Positions 35,226 to 46,537 of a stretch of DNA of 64,000 nt are shown here, one piece after another. The stretch covers positions 45,823,270 through 45,887,269 of the forward strand of contig CM026395.1 of NCBI GenBank assembly GCA_014843695.1. The letters run 5' to 3'. The DNA is from Archivesica marissinica (Eukaryota; Mollusca; Bivalvia; Venerida; Vesicomyidae). How positions within the stretch are numbered: the first letter of the stretch is position 1; each line of letters starts with the position of its first letter. The notes under the pieces were generated by a model. It saw only the letters and a list, made by a program, of their open reading frames with translations. It made no database searches and was not told the DNA's origin. The position numbers and the translations under genes were made by a program.

Positions 35226-36164
35226 GTTTCAATGAGAACCAACGTTTTAAAATAGCCTAGCCGCAGCCAATAAGGTTGTTCGCAATAAATAATGTTTAAA
35301 CACACTCAATCAGTTGTACAGTTCTTGCAACGATACACAAAATGCAATTAGGAGTTTTGACATGCACCCAAGAGAAATGAATTCCCGTAGAAATTGGTTA
35401 TATATGATGAAATGAACACATTGCAATGTCGCACAGCGGTGTAATGAGGACACTGTTCTTGGTATTCCTAGGATTAAATACACAAGTGGTCAAGTTATCT
35501 GACGCAAAATGGAGCACCTAAGAATAATTGTCGAGAATGACAGAAGCTATTGACCATCACAAAAATAGCTGCCGGGAATTGGAGCATTTACTGACCATTA
35601 CAAAAATAGCTGTAAGGAAAAAACCAACCTGGCATACAAGCATAGGATTCGGGTTCTGGCGTTATGCTGTTTGGCAATCCTGACTCTTTACTTTCAGCAG
35701 ATGAGATTTGACAGCAACCTTGACCTTAATGTGTACTCTTTAACAAAAACCGCTACTGTACTCTACATTACTTAAAGAACGATACAGCTAAGCAACGTAG
35801 GAACTATGTTGACCGATATAATAATTATGGATAATCTATTTACATTTTTTCTGTTTTAACGAATAATTTTTCAACAAAACATTCTTCGAGACTACATGAA
35901 AAAAAGATGGCGGCATAACAAATAAAATCACAGATAAATTAAACGGTACATTCTCAGTAGCGTGGTTTTGTTCGGAATGAGGTTATGCAGAGGTAACACA
36001 TTGCCATGAGACATTAAAAAATGTCGACCGCTCGGGTATGGTAAATTGTGCATGGGGTAGTCACGTGCGGTATAACAAACATGGATATTAACCCTACTGT
36101 CTGTCATGTGGCTATGCAATGTCATTTCATTATAGTAACGAACAGTATCATGCAAGTACTTTTT
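35226..36164. other. Unique DNA, nothing recognised
   Basis: No protein family, RNA gene or tandem repeat could be supported. A short repeated phrase, GACCAT(C/T)ACAAAAATAGCTG (near 35551 and 35594), is the only internal similarity. Confidence 0.45.
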
Positions 36165-36350
36165 GGCTGTCCGATTAGAGCAGTGGTTAGCACGCTCGCT
36201 TCTCACCAATGTACCCGGGTTCGATCCTCGGACCGGGAAGTATGTGAGATGGTACGGTGGTCGCCAGATCGAACAGGTAGGTTTTCTCCGGGTACTCCGG
36301 TTTCCTCCCACATGAATGACCATGTACACGCTTTCATCCGCGCCAACTAT
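36165..36350 (+). mobile_element. SINE-E copy 2
   Basis: The tRNA-like head has an A-box-like TTAGAGCAGTGGTTAGCACG and the B box GGGTTCGATCCTC. It is followed by GGTGGTCGCCAGATCGAACA, GGTTTTCTCCGGGTACTCCG, TTTCCTCCCACATGAATGAC and CATGTACACG, in opposite orientation to the copy at 35025. Confidence 0.78.
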
Positions 36351-36930
36351 AGTGATTAATATAAAGTGTTCGCAGTCGTAAAAAATAAATAAAGTTAAAA
36401 CAAAAAGCACCTGTAAAATCAATTACGGGCAAATGTCAAAGTGAAGTTTTTATGTCCTGGAAGGCAATTGAAAACGAAGCAAATCATTACTAAAGAGTAC
36501 CTGGTAATAATTATATACAGTATAACAGCTCCATAATACACCATTAAATACAAAATAAAATCCCTTCTTTTTTTATAGCTGACGGCTATCCGTGTTTTCT
36601 TTCTGCTCAGGGAATGATATACCCAATGTGCTGAATGTACGGGGGAATTACATGGGCCCGATGTTATAACACGTGTCTTAGATATCGCAAACTCCAGCTC
36701 AAGTGGTACGTTTGGTTACGCCCGAGATTTGCACACAGTTGAACCAATCAGATGTTTGAGTTTGGGGCTCGTATAACAGATAGCATGTATAGTTACACGT
36801 CTGGTATTATTTGTAGTTCTTGTAAGCAGGCATTGGAATGATGGATACGCATAAAGAGAAGTCCAAGCAGGCGGTAGCTGTGGTTGGCATAGTGACATAG
36901 GGACACGGTTGGTGGAGCATGTCGGCGCAT
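36351..36930. other. Unique DNA, nothing recognised
   Basis: AT-rich. The 60-codon minus-strand frame at 36716-36898 has no recognisable features. Confidence 0.45.
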
Positions 36931-37240
36931 GTAACGGATCAGTTGTCCACTGGTTAGCAATCTAGATTTCGAAGTTGTATTCCTGGGGTTGCAGGTTCAA
37001 TCCCTCTCAATACCATACTAAATATACTCATATTATAGTCTTTAGGATGATACTTTAAACCGAGGTCTCGTGTCGGTGCTTCAGACAGTGCACGTAAACG
37101 AACCAGAGGAGACTCTGGAATGTATCTCTGTCTGTATCATTGCACTATCCTCCAAACATCTGAAAAGATCAATCTCTTCAGGAGGCGTCGCTCACATGGG
37201 CAACCGGTAGCAACGATAAATAAACGTATTACACACACAT
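36931..37240 (+). mobile_element. SINE-A copy, plus strand, full length
   Basis: The tRNA-like head (CAGTTGTCCACTGGTTAGCA; B box GGTTCAATCCC) is more diverged than the head at 34780. The body contains AAACCGAGGTCTCGTGTCGG, GTGCACGTAAACGAACC, AGGAGACTCTGGAATG, TCTCTGTCTGTATCATTGCA and CTATCCTCC. The tail is GCGTCGCTCACATGGGCAAC followed by CGGTAGCAACGATAAATAAAC. This copy gives the unexpanded sequence against which the 48-bp and 36-bp arrays can be compared. Confidence 0.85.
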
Positions 37241-38412
37241 AGACATAAGTATTCACATCATTAAACTATTTAGAGAGTTTAGCGATGTAAAAGGCTATCC
37301 GCTGTCCCACGTACACGCTAGGTCTACACGTGGCCATGTATGTACCTACAGGTATGTATGTTGATTGACTAGTGTACAGTCTGATGTTCTTAGTTGTATA
37401 TTGCTACGGAAGTACTTTCACAACATTTACGAGTACATAGTTCCTACAAACAACGTGCGACACGTCAGTGACATAGTAAAATCTATTTTAGAATGTACTA
37501 GCCGATTTAATACCTAACAAGTTAATATGAAAGACAGTGCCCACTGATATGTTGACCCAATTCTGGGACATGTTTGTAGATTCTATAAATACGTCACAGA
37601 ACGTAGACATGTTATAATGATGCTGCTTGGTTGCGCAGGGTTTCTGCGATTCGAAGAAGTGAGTGATGGTGTGCTACCTGGTGTGACGTGCATATAGAAA
37701 ATAATCATATGTGGTTGGTTATTAAAGTAGCAAGACTGATATAGACAGGAGGGGTAAAGAAGTATTGATTTCTAAAGGGAAAACCTCCTTATGTCCTGTT
37801 GCAATGTAACAGATATATTCGTACTGTGCTATTTTGTCAATAGAATCTTCTATATGTATTGTTAGACAAGCTCGTATGTCTGGAAATAATTGTTTTCTTT
37901 TGCAAAAAGGACAAAGCGTTACACTCATACTAAGGAGTGGATTGTTTCTAAGTTGAAAAAACTGATTCCCCAGACTTGCAGTTAGATTTGCATTATTTTT
38001 GGGACTGCCGCCTTACTAGACTAAGTGTTTATGGTATTTCTGAGCGTTGTCTGACACGATATTGTCTTTGGCAATCTGACCTTAATAATACCGGTTATGT
38101 TTGAGTTTAAACATATTTTGTATTTATCAATATTCACATCATGTTTTAACATTAATATACAAGAACAGATGGATTAAATCGGAAGCTAGTAGCTTATTTT
38201 GATTTTCTCCATGACAAACATTTTATTAAACTATGGCAGAGTGTATATACATTTATGAAGGTGACACGTTTTATTCAACTGTATTGATATAAGTGTAAAT
38301 AAAAATAATATGAAGATGCTGATGAAGTAATCAATTGGATATAGCGTGGAGACAACAGCTGTCAAGGGGCTTAAAGAGAGGAGAACTCGCTCTGCAAGCA
38401 GACTCTGACGAC
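37241..38412. other. Unique AT-rich DNA, nothing recognised
   Basis: No open frame beyond 68 codons (minus, 37722-37928), and none with a recognisable family. No repeat structure was seen. Confidence 0.5.
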
Positions 38413-39683
38413 ATGCATGGTAAATGTCGATACCAAGTGATGAATGAAGTAGGTTCGTGCATGGTAAATATCGATACCAAGTGATGAATGAAAGTAGGTC
38501 GTGCATGGTAAATGTCGATACCAAGTGATGAATGAAAGTAGGTTCGTGCATGGTAAATATCGATACCAGTGATGAATGAAAGTAGGTTCGTGCATGGTAA
38601 ATGTCGATACCAAGTGATGAATGAAAGTAGGTTCGTGCATGGTAAATGTCGATACCAAGTGATGAATGAAAGTAGGTTCGTGCATGGTAAATGTCGATAC
38701 CAAGTGATGAATGAAAGTAGGTTCGTGCATGGTAAATGTCGATACCAAGTGATGAATGAAAGTAGGTTCGTGCATGGTAAATGTCGATACCAAGTGATGA
38801 ATGAAAGTAGGTTCGTGCATGGTAAATGTCGATACCAAGTGATGAATGAAAGTAGGTTCGTGCATGGTAAATATCGATACCAAGTGATGAATGAAAGTAG
38901 GTTCGTGCATGGTAAATATCGATACCAAGTGACGAATGAAAGTAGGTTCGTGCATGGTAAATGTCGATACCAAGTGATGAATGAAAGTAGGTTCGTGCAT
39001 GGTAAATATCGATACCAAGTGACGAATGAAAGTATGTTCGTGCATGGTAAATATCGATACACCAAGTGATGAATGAAAGTAGGTTCGTGCATGGTAAATG
39101 TCGATACCAAGTGATGAATGAAAGTAGGTTCGTGCATGGTAAATATCGATACCAAGTGACGAATGAAAGTAGGTTCGTGCATGGTAAATGTCGATACTAA
39201 GTGATGAATGAAAGTAGGTTCGTGCATGGTAAATATCGATACCAAGTGATGAATGAAAGTAGGTTCGTGCATGGTAAATGTCGATACCAAGTGATGAATG
39301 AAAGTAGGTTCGTGCATGGTAAATATCGATACCAAGTGACGAATGAAAGTAGGTTCGTGCATTGTAAATATCGATACCAAGTGATGAATGAAAGTAGGTT
39401 CGTGCATGGTAAATGTCGATACCAAGTGATGAATGAAAGTAGGTTCGTGCATGGTAAATGTCGATACCAAGTGACGAATGAAAGTAGGTTCGTGCATGGT
39501 AAATGTCGATACCAAGTGACGAATGAAAGTAGGTTCGTGCATGGTAAATATCGATACCAAGTGATGAATGAAAGTAGGTTCGTGCATGGTAAATGTCGAT
39601 ACCAAGTGATGAATGAAAGTAGGTTCGTGCATGGTAAATGTCGATACCAAGTGACGAATGAAAGTAGGTTCGTGCATGGTAAT
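38413..39683. repeat. 45-bp tandem array (about 28 units)
   Basis: The unit is GTGATGAATGAAAGTAGGTT, CGTGCATGGTAAATGTCGAT, ACCAA. Variants are GTGACGAATG and AAATATCGAT. Fifteen-codon periodicity leaves two overlapping minus-strand frames of 459 and 439 codons and two plus-strand frames of 166 codons open at once, so none is likely a gene. Single-base gaps near 38447, 38490 and 38569 and a 2-bp insertion near 39061 shift the frame. Confidence 0.96.
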
Positions 39684-40501
39684 ATGACACAATTTAGCTG
39701 ACATTGACAAACCTTCGGCCAGCTATTGTTGTGTTCCCAACATCGGTGGCGACGTTGTCGTCGGCATGTATAGGACTCATAGGTATGTATCGCTGTGTGG
39801 GTAACATACTTATATTATTGAAATGTAGTAATGATTTTAAATTTCATGAACTGTATCATGTATGTTTAGAGCATTTGAAAGGATGTCCAAGTGTGGACTA
39901 AAGTTAATTGGATTAAAAATGGAGGTTTGTTTTTGCTATATATTAGTTTTCAAGTTACATGTCTTTGTATCTTAGTATTAACATTATGTATCTTTGTATA
40001 GTACGCTCACCAATGAGTCATATGCAATTCATGATAGTACTTGAAATACACACATATATGCATACTGTTTTTCTTGATCCATGCCAAGATGGTCGACATA
40101 GTATATGAATAAAAGTGTGCTGAATGCTTTGTTTGCTGCAATTTCGCTTCACATTTCTCCATTTATTTTTTCATTTTGAGGCCCCTAGCGGTTAACCCCT
40201 TTTATTTCCAGTTATAGACATATAATGTACAACATACATATAAGTCATATGGCTATATATATACAATTGACATGAATAGTTATACATTCACATGTTTGAT
40301 GCAAGGTCAATCCTTTTACAGTATTATTATGATAACTTGTTTATATCATGCATATTCACATTTTATGTTTATAATAGGTATTGTTTTGTTTTGGAGAGTG
40401 ATGTAGAAATGGGGAAAAGAGAGAACTAAAATGGGGGGGGGGGGTTGATCGTTTCCATCTGAAAGATTCATTTGTAACAGTTGTCTTAGAAAACAATATG
40501 T
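39684..40501. other. Unique DNA; right part probably the L1-like 3' untranslated region
   Basis: From about 40300 to 40501 the minus strand would be the 3' region of the L1/Tx1-like fragment. It holds a run of 12 G at 40433-40444 (C on the element strand). No other gene is recognised; the frame at 39704-39901 looks random. Confidence 0.4.
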
Positions 40502-40925
40502 TCAAATAAATCTAGACCACTTTATGTTGTGTTTTTCTAATTTATCATTCATTAGTGCGATTTCCCTTTCTAAAGTTATTCTTAAGCTTAAATACTTATA
40601 AAAATGTGCGATACAGGGTGTTAAATTTCTGTATTTCATTCGTATAATATAAAATTTGCTTAACATTATTATGAAATTTGTTACAATGGTATCATTTCCT
40701 TTTCTATCTATTTTACCAAAACATATATCTTTAAAATTGAACTCGACACACAATCCTTTTGATTTTAATAGATCACTTAGTCTTTTCCAAAAATGTTGTA
40801 TAGGTGGGCATTCCCAGAAAATATGCTCAATATTTTCAACATGCATATTACAAAAGTCGCACAGGTTTGTAGTACTTAACTTGCATCTATACATTTCTCC
40901 ATTATAGTATGTGTTATGTTTCAGT
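40502..40925 (-). pseudogene. L1/Tx1-like LINE ORF2, C-terminal zinc-knuckle fragment
   Basis: The minus-strand frame from 40894 to the stop at 40502 is 130 codons, and it stays open upstream to about 40918, where a TAA occurs. It contains C12-x2-C15-x8-H24-x4-C29, followed by P-P-I-Q-H-F-W. That is the reverse-transcriptase zinc-binding signature near the C-terminus of L1/Tx1-type ORF2 proteins. Reverse transcriptase and endonuclease domains are absent, so this is a 5'-truncated remnant. The rest of the frame is basic and helical, as expected for the end of such proteins. No further defects are seen within the remaining part. Confidence 0.72.
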
Positions 40926-41023
40926 GTTTAGCAATGACCAGCATTTTCTGACCAAACACCACATCCAACACAGAACTCTGTCGCAGGACAGGAACAACAG
41001 TTCTACATATATCAAGCTCAGAA

Positions 41024-41230
41024 ATGACGCTGACAATCAGTATGGATGAGTATGAGTCTGCCATCCTCAGAGTTGCTATACGGTGGACATTTTTGGACGG
41101 AGGGAGAGGAGCTGACCAAAGGAAACTTGGAGAAGATTTTAGAGAAAGAGATGAGGGCGGAGAAGTGGAGCTGGGACCAGGTGCAGACATGGGCAAGCGA
41201 CTGGGTACACTGGCGAACTCTAGTAGCGGA
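41024..41230 (+). pseudogene. Degenerate LINE ORF2 C-terminus, frameshifted
   Basis: One plus frame (from about 40960 through 41024) reads ...ILRVAIRWTFLDGG and then becomes unlike protein. A second frame (41046-41290) becomes protein-like with NLEKILEKEMRAEKWSWDQV and QTWASDWVHWRTLVAE. The pattern RW-T-x-GG followed by E-K-E-M, W-x-x-D-x-V and A-S-D-x-x-x-W-R-x-L-V resembles, from memory, the C-terminal end of some RTE/CR1-type ORF2 proteins (AxDRxxWRxLV). A frame change between about 41095 and 41110 would explain the two halves. The family assignment is tentative. Confidence 0.4.
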
Positions 41231-41570
41231 GGAGAAGTGGAGCTGGGACCAAGTGCAGACATGGGCTGGGTACATTGGCGACCTCCAGTAGCGGAGAAGA
41301 GGAGCTGGGACCAGGTGCAGATATGAGCAAGGGACTGGGTACATTGGCGACCTCCAGTAGCGGAGAAGAGGAGCTGGGACCAGGTGCAGACATGAGCAAG
41401 GGACTGGGTACATTGGCGAACTCCAGTAGCGGAGAAGTGGAGCTGGGACCAGGTGCAGACATGGGCAAGGGACAGGGCACATTGGCGAACTCTAGTAGCG
41501 GAGAAGTGGAGCTGGAACCAAGTGCAGACATGAGCAAGGGACTGGGTACACGGGCGAACTCTAGTAGCGG
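41159..41570. repeat. 69-bp tandem array (6 units)
   Basis: Units start at 41159, 41231, 41293, 41362, 41431 and 41500 with GGAGAAGTGGAGCTGGGACC or GGAGAAGAGGAGCTGGGACC and contain GGACTGGGTACATTGGCGAA. Spacings are 72, 62, 69, 69 and 69 bp. The first unit coincides with the last codons of the LINE-like fragment at 41024, so the repeat seems to be an amplification of that segment. Confidence 0.9.
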
Positions 41571-41674
41571 ACCTATGAGCATCCCAGTGCGAAGAAGATT
41601 ATAAGTAGGAAGTATATCAAGCACCATGGTAACATGAGTGTAAATATGAACTGATTCATTTATCCTAGTATGCA

Positions 41675-41963
41675 ATATGAGATTTGTTGATTCCTCTAGA
41701 GCTTTGTTTTACCGAAATATTTCTCGTTTTCAGTTTCAATCTTATTTAGATATTGCCCGTTGTAAATATGTACGTCAATCCATTTTTAAGTTACGTGTAT
41801 CATCACATCGTTTAGAAATAGAAACATGCAGATGGTCAAGAAATAGAGTGCAAGTAAATGAAGGATATGTAGTAACTGTAATATTCTTGAGGATGAATAT
41901 CATGTTATGCTATGTTGTTCATTGTATCACGACTTACGACATTCCCATGTTGTATCCTCATAG
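41675..41963 (+). pseudogene. Non-LTR retrotransposon C-terminal fragment with frameshift
   Basis: The frame from 41677 carries RALFYRNISRFQFQSYLDIA and KLRVSSHRLEIET, a conserved stretch I know from the C-terminal end of many invertebrate endonuclease/reverse-transcriptase polyproteins (family not assigned). After about 41860 that frame loses sense. The next frame then shows C-x2-C (41868-41879)-x7-H-x4-C with ILEDEYH between, followed by a stop at 41961-41963. A one-base loss near 41860 explains this. The reverse transcriptase domain is absent, so this is a dead remnant. Confidence 0.7.
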
Positions 41964-41965
41964 AG

Positions 41966-42587
41966 CTAGTATGTAAGTCTACAAATGTATGCAACTGTTC
42001 ATAAGTGAAAATGCGAACATACTTTTCAACTTAGGCTTATATATTTATAAAGCGCTTAATCTGAGAAATGAGTTATTATATCAAAATTAATGTGTTTTCC
42101 TTCTCCCTGAATATACTTGTGTGAAAAGCTATGTACATGTATCCTATAAACACATGCAATAAACCAACTTAGATTGATATGATGAATTTTCAATGTCGAA
42201 TATCTGTATATTTGTGTATATTATGTACAATATTGTTGATAAAAAACCTATATCATAACATGTTCAAAAACCATGTGACTTTAACAATGTGTAAATGTTT
42301 GTAATTATGTTATCTCATGGACCAAACTGGTCTATTGACGTTTACCAAACTATGAATCATCGTATACAGCGCAGAGCTCCGTTGTCATTGGACAAATAGT
42401 TGACATAACAGTTACTGTGTATTCCAAACTAAACCAGGACTCATTTATAGACGACGAGCTAACTCGATAACTATGTCAACACTATGTGATATATTCAGAA
42501 TAGTTCTAGATTACTACAACAGACGCTTCAGTTATATCAGACATAGGTACATTGCGAAAGTGTTAACAAAACACTTTGACAATCTTA
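41966..42587. other. Unique AT-rich DNA, nothing recognised
   Basis: AT-rich with only short frames. The phrase TATAAAGCGCTTAATCTGAG near 42050 may be the 3' end of the preceding retrotransposon fragment, but this is weak. Confidence 0.4.
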
Positions 42588-42940
42588 ACTGAAAACTCAA
42601 ATGTGTTAGCCCGAAATTCGCTGTTGCGGACTTGAAACTCGCTGTTGCGGACATGAAACTCGCTTTGCGGACATGAAACTCGCTTTGCGGACTTGAAACG
42701 CAAATTTGTTAATTAGCATTCCTTAGATGTTAACTCAAAACTGGATGTTGTTGACTTGAAACTCGAACATGTTTTGCTTGAAACCTGAAAGTGATAACCC
42801 GAAAGAGTGAACTTGAATTTCAAAAGTGTTCATTAACTGGAATCTCGAAAATGTTCACTAATTTCTAAACTTTAATGTTTTTATCTCAAGACTGAAAATG
42901 GTTAGCTCGAACCTCGATTGTTTTTTCAGCTCTAAGCTTA
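42588..42940. repeat. Degenerate 19-21 bp repeat
   Basis: The segment 42611-42700 has five clear units with CTTGAAACTCGCTGTTGCGGA or shortened forms. On either side, looser relatives (CTTGAAACTCGAACATG, CTCGAAAATGTTCAC) continue to about 42940, like an old array of which only the centre was recently re-amplified. Confidence 0.65.
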
Positions 42941-42986
42941 GAAACCCTCTGAGTAGCTAGACATTAAATGTCAAAAATGTTGTTTT

Positions 42987-43240
42987 GTTATTATTTAAGC
43001 TTATTCCACGTCGCTACATGTTGCTCATTTGAGCGACGGGTAGTCTACCTAACTACGCATAACATCACATGTCTGGGCATGCGCCAGCGGTTAACCATTA
43101 CTTGGTGTACAAACCTCCGTAAGAAACTGCCAACATTTTCATATAAAGATACACGGTCTGAGCGGGGCTCGAACCCGTAACCATCAGTGATGATAGGTTA
43201 CAGTGGTATACAAGTCAGCGCCCTTAACCACTCGAGCAGT
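42987..43240 (-). mobile_element. SINE-B copy 2
   Basis: The minus-strand head has a GAGTGGTTAAGGGCGCTGAC A-box side and the B box GGGTTCGAGCCCC. The body includes GTTTCTTACGGAGGTTTG, and the tail CCGTCGCTCAAATGAGCAAC ends in ATGTAGCGACG. It matches 10791-11044 throughout. Confidence 0.8.
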
Positions 43241-44115
43241 TTACATTCAATGGAATGATGGATAAGGCTCCTTGGTTCGCTAATTGCAGAAAGACATTGT
43301 CATCACCTCCTTAAAAAGGGCATTGTAGCAATTAACTGCAATGGAATCAATTGCCACGCCATGCAGTAAGTACACCTTGTAAACCACTTACCTCTCTTGT
43401 TGAAATGGATTGTTGTTATTAATGTTGCTATGTTTATGGACAACGGCACAGCTAAACGATGAGATATGAGCACTCCGTCTTCATATTAATCATATAATGC
43501 GACAAATGATTGCCGTGTACATGCCATTGTTGCTCTCAAACGTCCACATACCGGAGTTAATGAGCAGGTAGCGTTCTAATATGATGCAATGTTACTAATG
43601 ACGTCATATTCTCTGCGCATATTTATTGCAAAATGTTTGCAGATACAAAATACAAATATGGAAACATATCAACAGGGGGCACTGGTGCATAGGTACAATA
43701 CAGTATCACTTGCATTAACTGGACAGGTCAATATAGCGTGACAGGTAGATGCACGTTTAAATGTATATGTACGTACTTGATCGTCCTATACGATAGCTAT
43801 TGTTTCTTGTTATCAAGCCCACAGAGTATTCGTAATTGTGCCGAAAAATGTTTAATTATTCACGAGAGGCGTCACTTTTATTGTGTAAATATTAATGAAA
43901 ATTGATTATATTACCATTTCTAAATGCTGAATTAATATCTGTCTAGTCTGTTAATCACATTCGCTGTGAGCTGATCAAAACGAAGTTAGATTTCATATAA
44001 TCATTTCTTCGTCAGTACTGATTTTGACTTTCATTGCTAGCCAGCCAACAAAAGTCATATTAAGGAATGAATCGAGCAGGTTAATAGTGGTATGAAATAG
44101 ATCGGGAAATAAAGT
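43241..44115. other. Unique DNA, nothing recognised
   Basis: No gene, RNA or repeat can be supported. The composition is ordinary for the unique parts of this window. Confidence 0.45.
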
Positions 44116-44757
44116 CCGTGGCGGCCACACATGTGCGTGGTTAAAGCGTGTGGCTGCCCACATGTGCGTGGTTAAAGCGTGTGGCTGCCCACATGTGCGT
44201 GGTTAAAGCGTGTGGCTGCCCACATGTGCGTGGTTAAAGCGTGTGGCTGCCCACATGTGCGTGGTTAAAGCGTGTGGCTGCCCACATGTGCGTGGTTAAA
44301 GCGTGTGGCTGCCCACATGTGCGTGGTTAAAGCGTGTGGCTGCCCACATGTGCGTGGTTAAAGCGTGTGGCTGCCCACATGTGCGTGGCTAAAGCGTGTG
44401 GCTGCCCACATGTGCGTGGTTAAAGCGTGTGGCTGCCCACATGTGCGTGGCTAAAGCGTGTGGCTGCCCACATGTGGGCGTGTTTAAAGCGTGTGGCTGC
44501 CCACATGTGCGTGGCTAAAGCGTGTGGCTGCCGACATTGGGCGTGTTTAAAGCGTGTGGCTGCCCACATTGGGCGTGTTTAAAGCGTGTGGCTGCCGACA
44601 TTGGGCGTGTTTAAAGCGTGTGGCTGCCGACATTGGGCGTGTTTAAAGCGTGTGGCTGCCGACATTGGGCGTGTTTAAAGCGTGTGGCGGCCGACATTCG
44701 GCGTGTTTAAAGCGTGTGGCTGCCCACATTGGGCGTGTTTAAAGTTTGTGTCGGCCA
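44116..44757. repeat. 31/32-bp tandem array (about 20 units)
   Basis: Left units are 31 bp (GTGTGGCTGCCCACATGTGC then GTGGTTAAAGC). From about 44515 most units are 32 bp (GTGTGGCTGCCGACATTGGG then CGTGTTTAAAGC). One hybrid unit of 33 bp (CACATGTGGGCGTGTTTAAAG, near 44470) combines both types and marks the switch. Confidence 0.95.
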
Positions 44758-45460
44758 TAGCCAATGCCCTCCGCGATAAGTTTAAACACTCTCAGTGCTA
44801 TTCATACCCAGATGAAAAAAGAAATGCTGCCCAACACTACGAATTCGCATGTATATCATTATTGAGGACATTCACACGTCCCTATATACACATAGGGCAA
44901 TACGTTCAGTGAATGAAATTCAATAGCAATGTAAATAATCAATTTTGGACAGCTACCTACAACCCACCCAGCTCTTCCAGATTCACTATCGATTCCGGAA
45001 GTATATTACTAAATAACCACGACCATGGTAAGACAGAATTATGATGACTGTATTCAGAATGTATTCTATAGTTCATAGGACAACTCATGTTTCACAAACA
45101 CATTACATGTAGTAGATATAAATTTGCCCCATGTGTCAGTAACACGACACTGTTAAGTTGGTTACATATTCAATCAGTGGTCGCTTGGTCGTCACACAAC
45201 GTACGGAATTGGCAGTGTAGAATTCAATTAAGCAAACCTCCAGCAGGGTAAAATTACTGTTTAATAAACTTAGCATAATAGCGTTCTATTGAGCAAATTT
45301 ACGTTCTATAATTTTTACCTCGAGCTAAACGATCCTTCCTATTTGGAATGAAGGTATTTCGATTATGTTTGTCTAGTGTAGGCTAAGAGAGAAACATGAT
45401 TAATATGATTGCCTTTATTCAAATGTTCGGCTTGAAACAAGGTCTGAGGCATTCCGTATT
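44758..45460. other. Unique DNA, nothing recognised
   Basis: Ordinary AT-rich sequence. No frame longer than about 50 codons shows a recognisable family. Confidence 0.45.
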
Positions 45461-45539
45461 AACAGCTGTTTATTCAAGAAACATTCACATATATATATAT
45501 TATACATTATTTGATTTGTTGATAGGGTGTATTAGTGCC

Positions 45540-45593
45540 GGTCAGGGGTGATATTCCAGGAGCAATCAGGCGAGGGGAATATCACCACTGGCC
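45540..45593. repeat. Imperfect 18-bp inverted repeat
   Basis: GGTCAGGGGTGATATTCC (45540-45557) pairs with 45576-45593 with two mismatches and an 18-base loop. AACAGCTGTT occurs on both outer sides (near 45467 and 45632). This could be the core of a small non-autonomous DNA element of about 170 bp. Confidence 0.5.
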
Positions 45594-46176
45594 GTCACTC
45601 ACTATATAATCGTATACCCTCCCCTACAGAAAACAGCTGTTAACGAAACCTATTATGCTGAAACCCTTAATAACAACGTTATCATTCAGCTTTTTGGTTA
45701 AGGATTGTCATCATTATTACCCCGTCGACTGCCTCAATTGAGTAAGTTCACGAATGGGTGAATTTACATTGACACCGGCACGTCTAGATTTAGGATCGAT
45801 AAATTTTCAATATATTTTGTTTCGCTGTTAGTCTTACATTGTGTTAAGAAATTCAACATATCTAAATGTTGTAGAATGTTGAAAACATACCTCCATATGT
45901 ATGTATGTATGTGTAGTGTACAGATGCATTGCACATAGTTCAACCGTATGCGCTGGTTCCGGTTTTATTTTATGAATCGTGAGGCACGCGAAAGCTATGT
46001 ATCTTAAGATACAGATATCTTAAGCCGTATGCCATGGCTATCCCGGATATATCGCTGACCACATATGTATGGCAAGGTTATCCATTCCAAATACTGGCAA
46101 CTACATTGAAGCGTAATAAAATGTATACATATGAAACTAGACAAATGTGTTGTTTTACTATATGAATGTGTGCAAC

Positions 46177-46409
46177 TGTAAAGTAAAGTGTTTGTTTATT
46201 ATAGTGTACACCCCTGCTGAAACGGCCAACCACTTCTGACTACTGAGACACCTCTTATGAACATAAGTACCCCCGAGTCATATCTTTGAAGGCCAGGCGC
46301 CATGCATTATTTAACTACAAAGCGGCTCACCAACAAGCCATATCAGTATGGACCCCTGATGAGGTTGGAATATTCGACCTCCCGCTTTAACCACTAAGGC
46401 ATCAGAGAC
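46177..46409 (-). mobile_element. SINE-D copy 2, with tRNA-like head
   Basis: The minus-strand head has CTTAGTGGTTAAAGCGGGAG (A-box side), then a B-box-like region. The body and tail match 9317-9550. The 3' end is AATAAACAAACACTTTACTT. Confidence 0.72.
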
Positions 46410-46537
46410 AAAATTTGTTATTTTAGATCAAACTCATAATATTTGACACGCATGATTCTTGCAGATTTGATTCATGTATACGGTTAATAATGGAATGCGT
46501 AGTATATGTCATAGCGACTCTCCAGTTATTATTGGTG

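Noticed and set aside
36168..36240. A functional tRNA gene on the plus strand
   Set aside because: The A and B boxes are present but the stems are poor, and the sequence continues into a SINE-E body also found at 35025.
38331..39710. A 459-codon minus-strand frame as a repetitive protein gene
   Set aside because: A second minus frame and plus frames over the same units are equally open, as expected from a 45-bp period. There is no signal sequence, no non-repeat domain and no promoter.
40921..41262. A minus-strand frame ending RQSSVLDVVFGQKMLVIAKH as a gene end
   Set aside because: It overlaps the 69-bp repeat and the plus-strand LINE-like fragment. I could not support either reading as a host gene.
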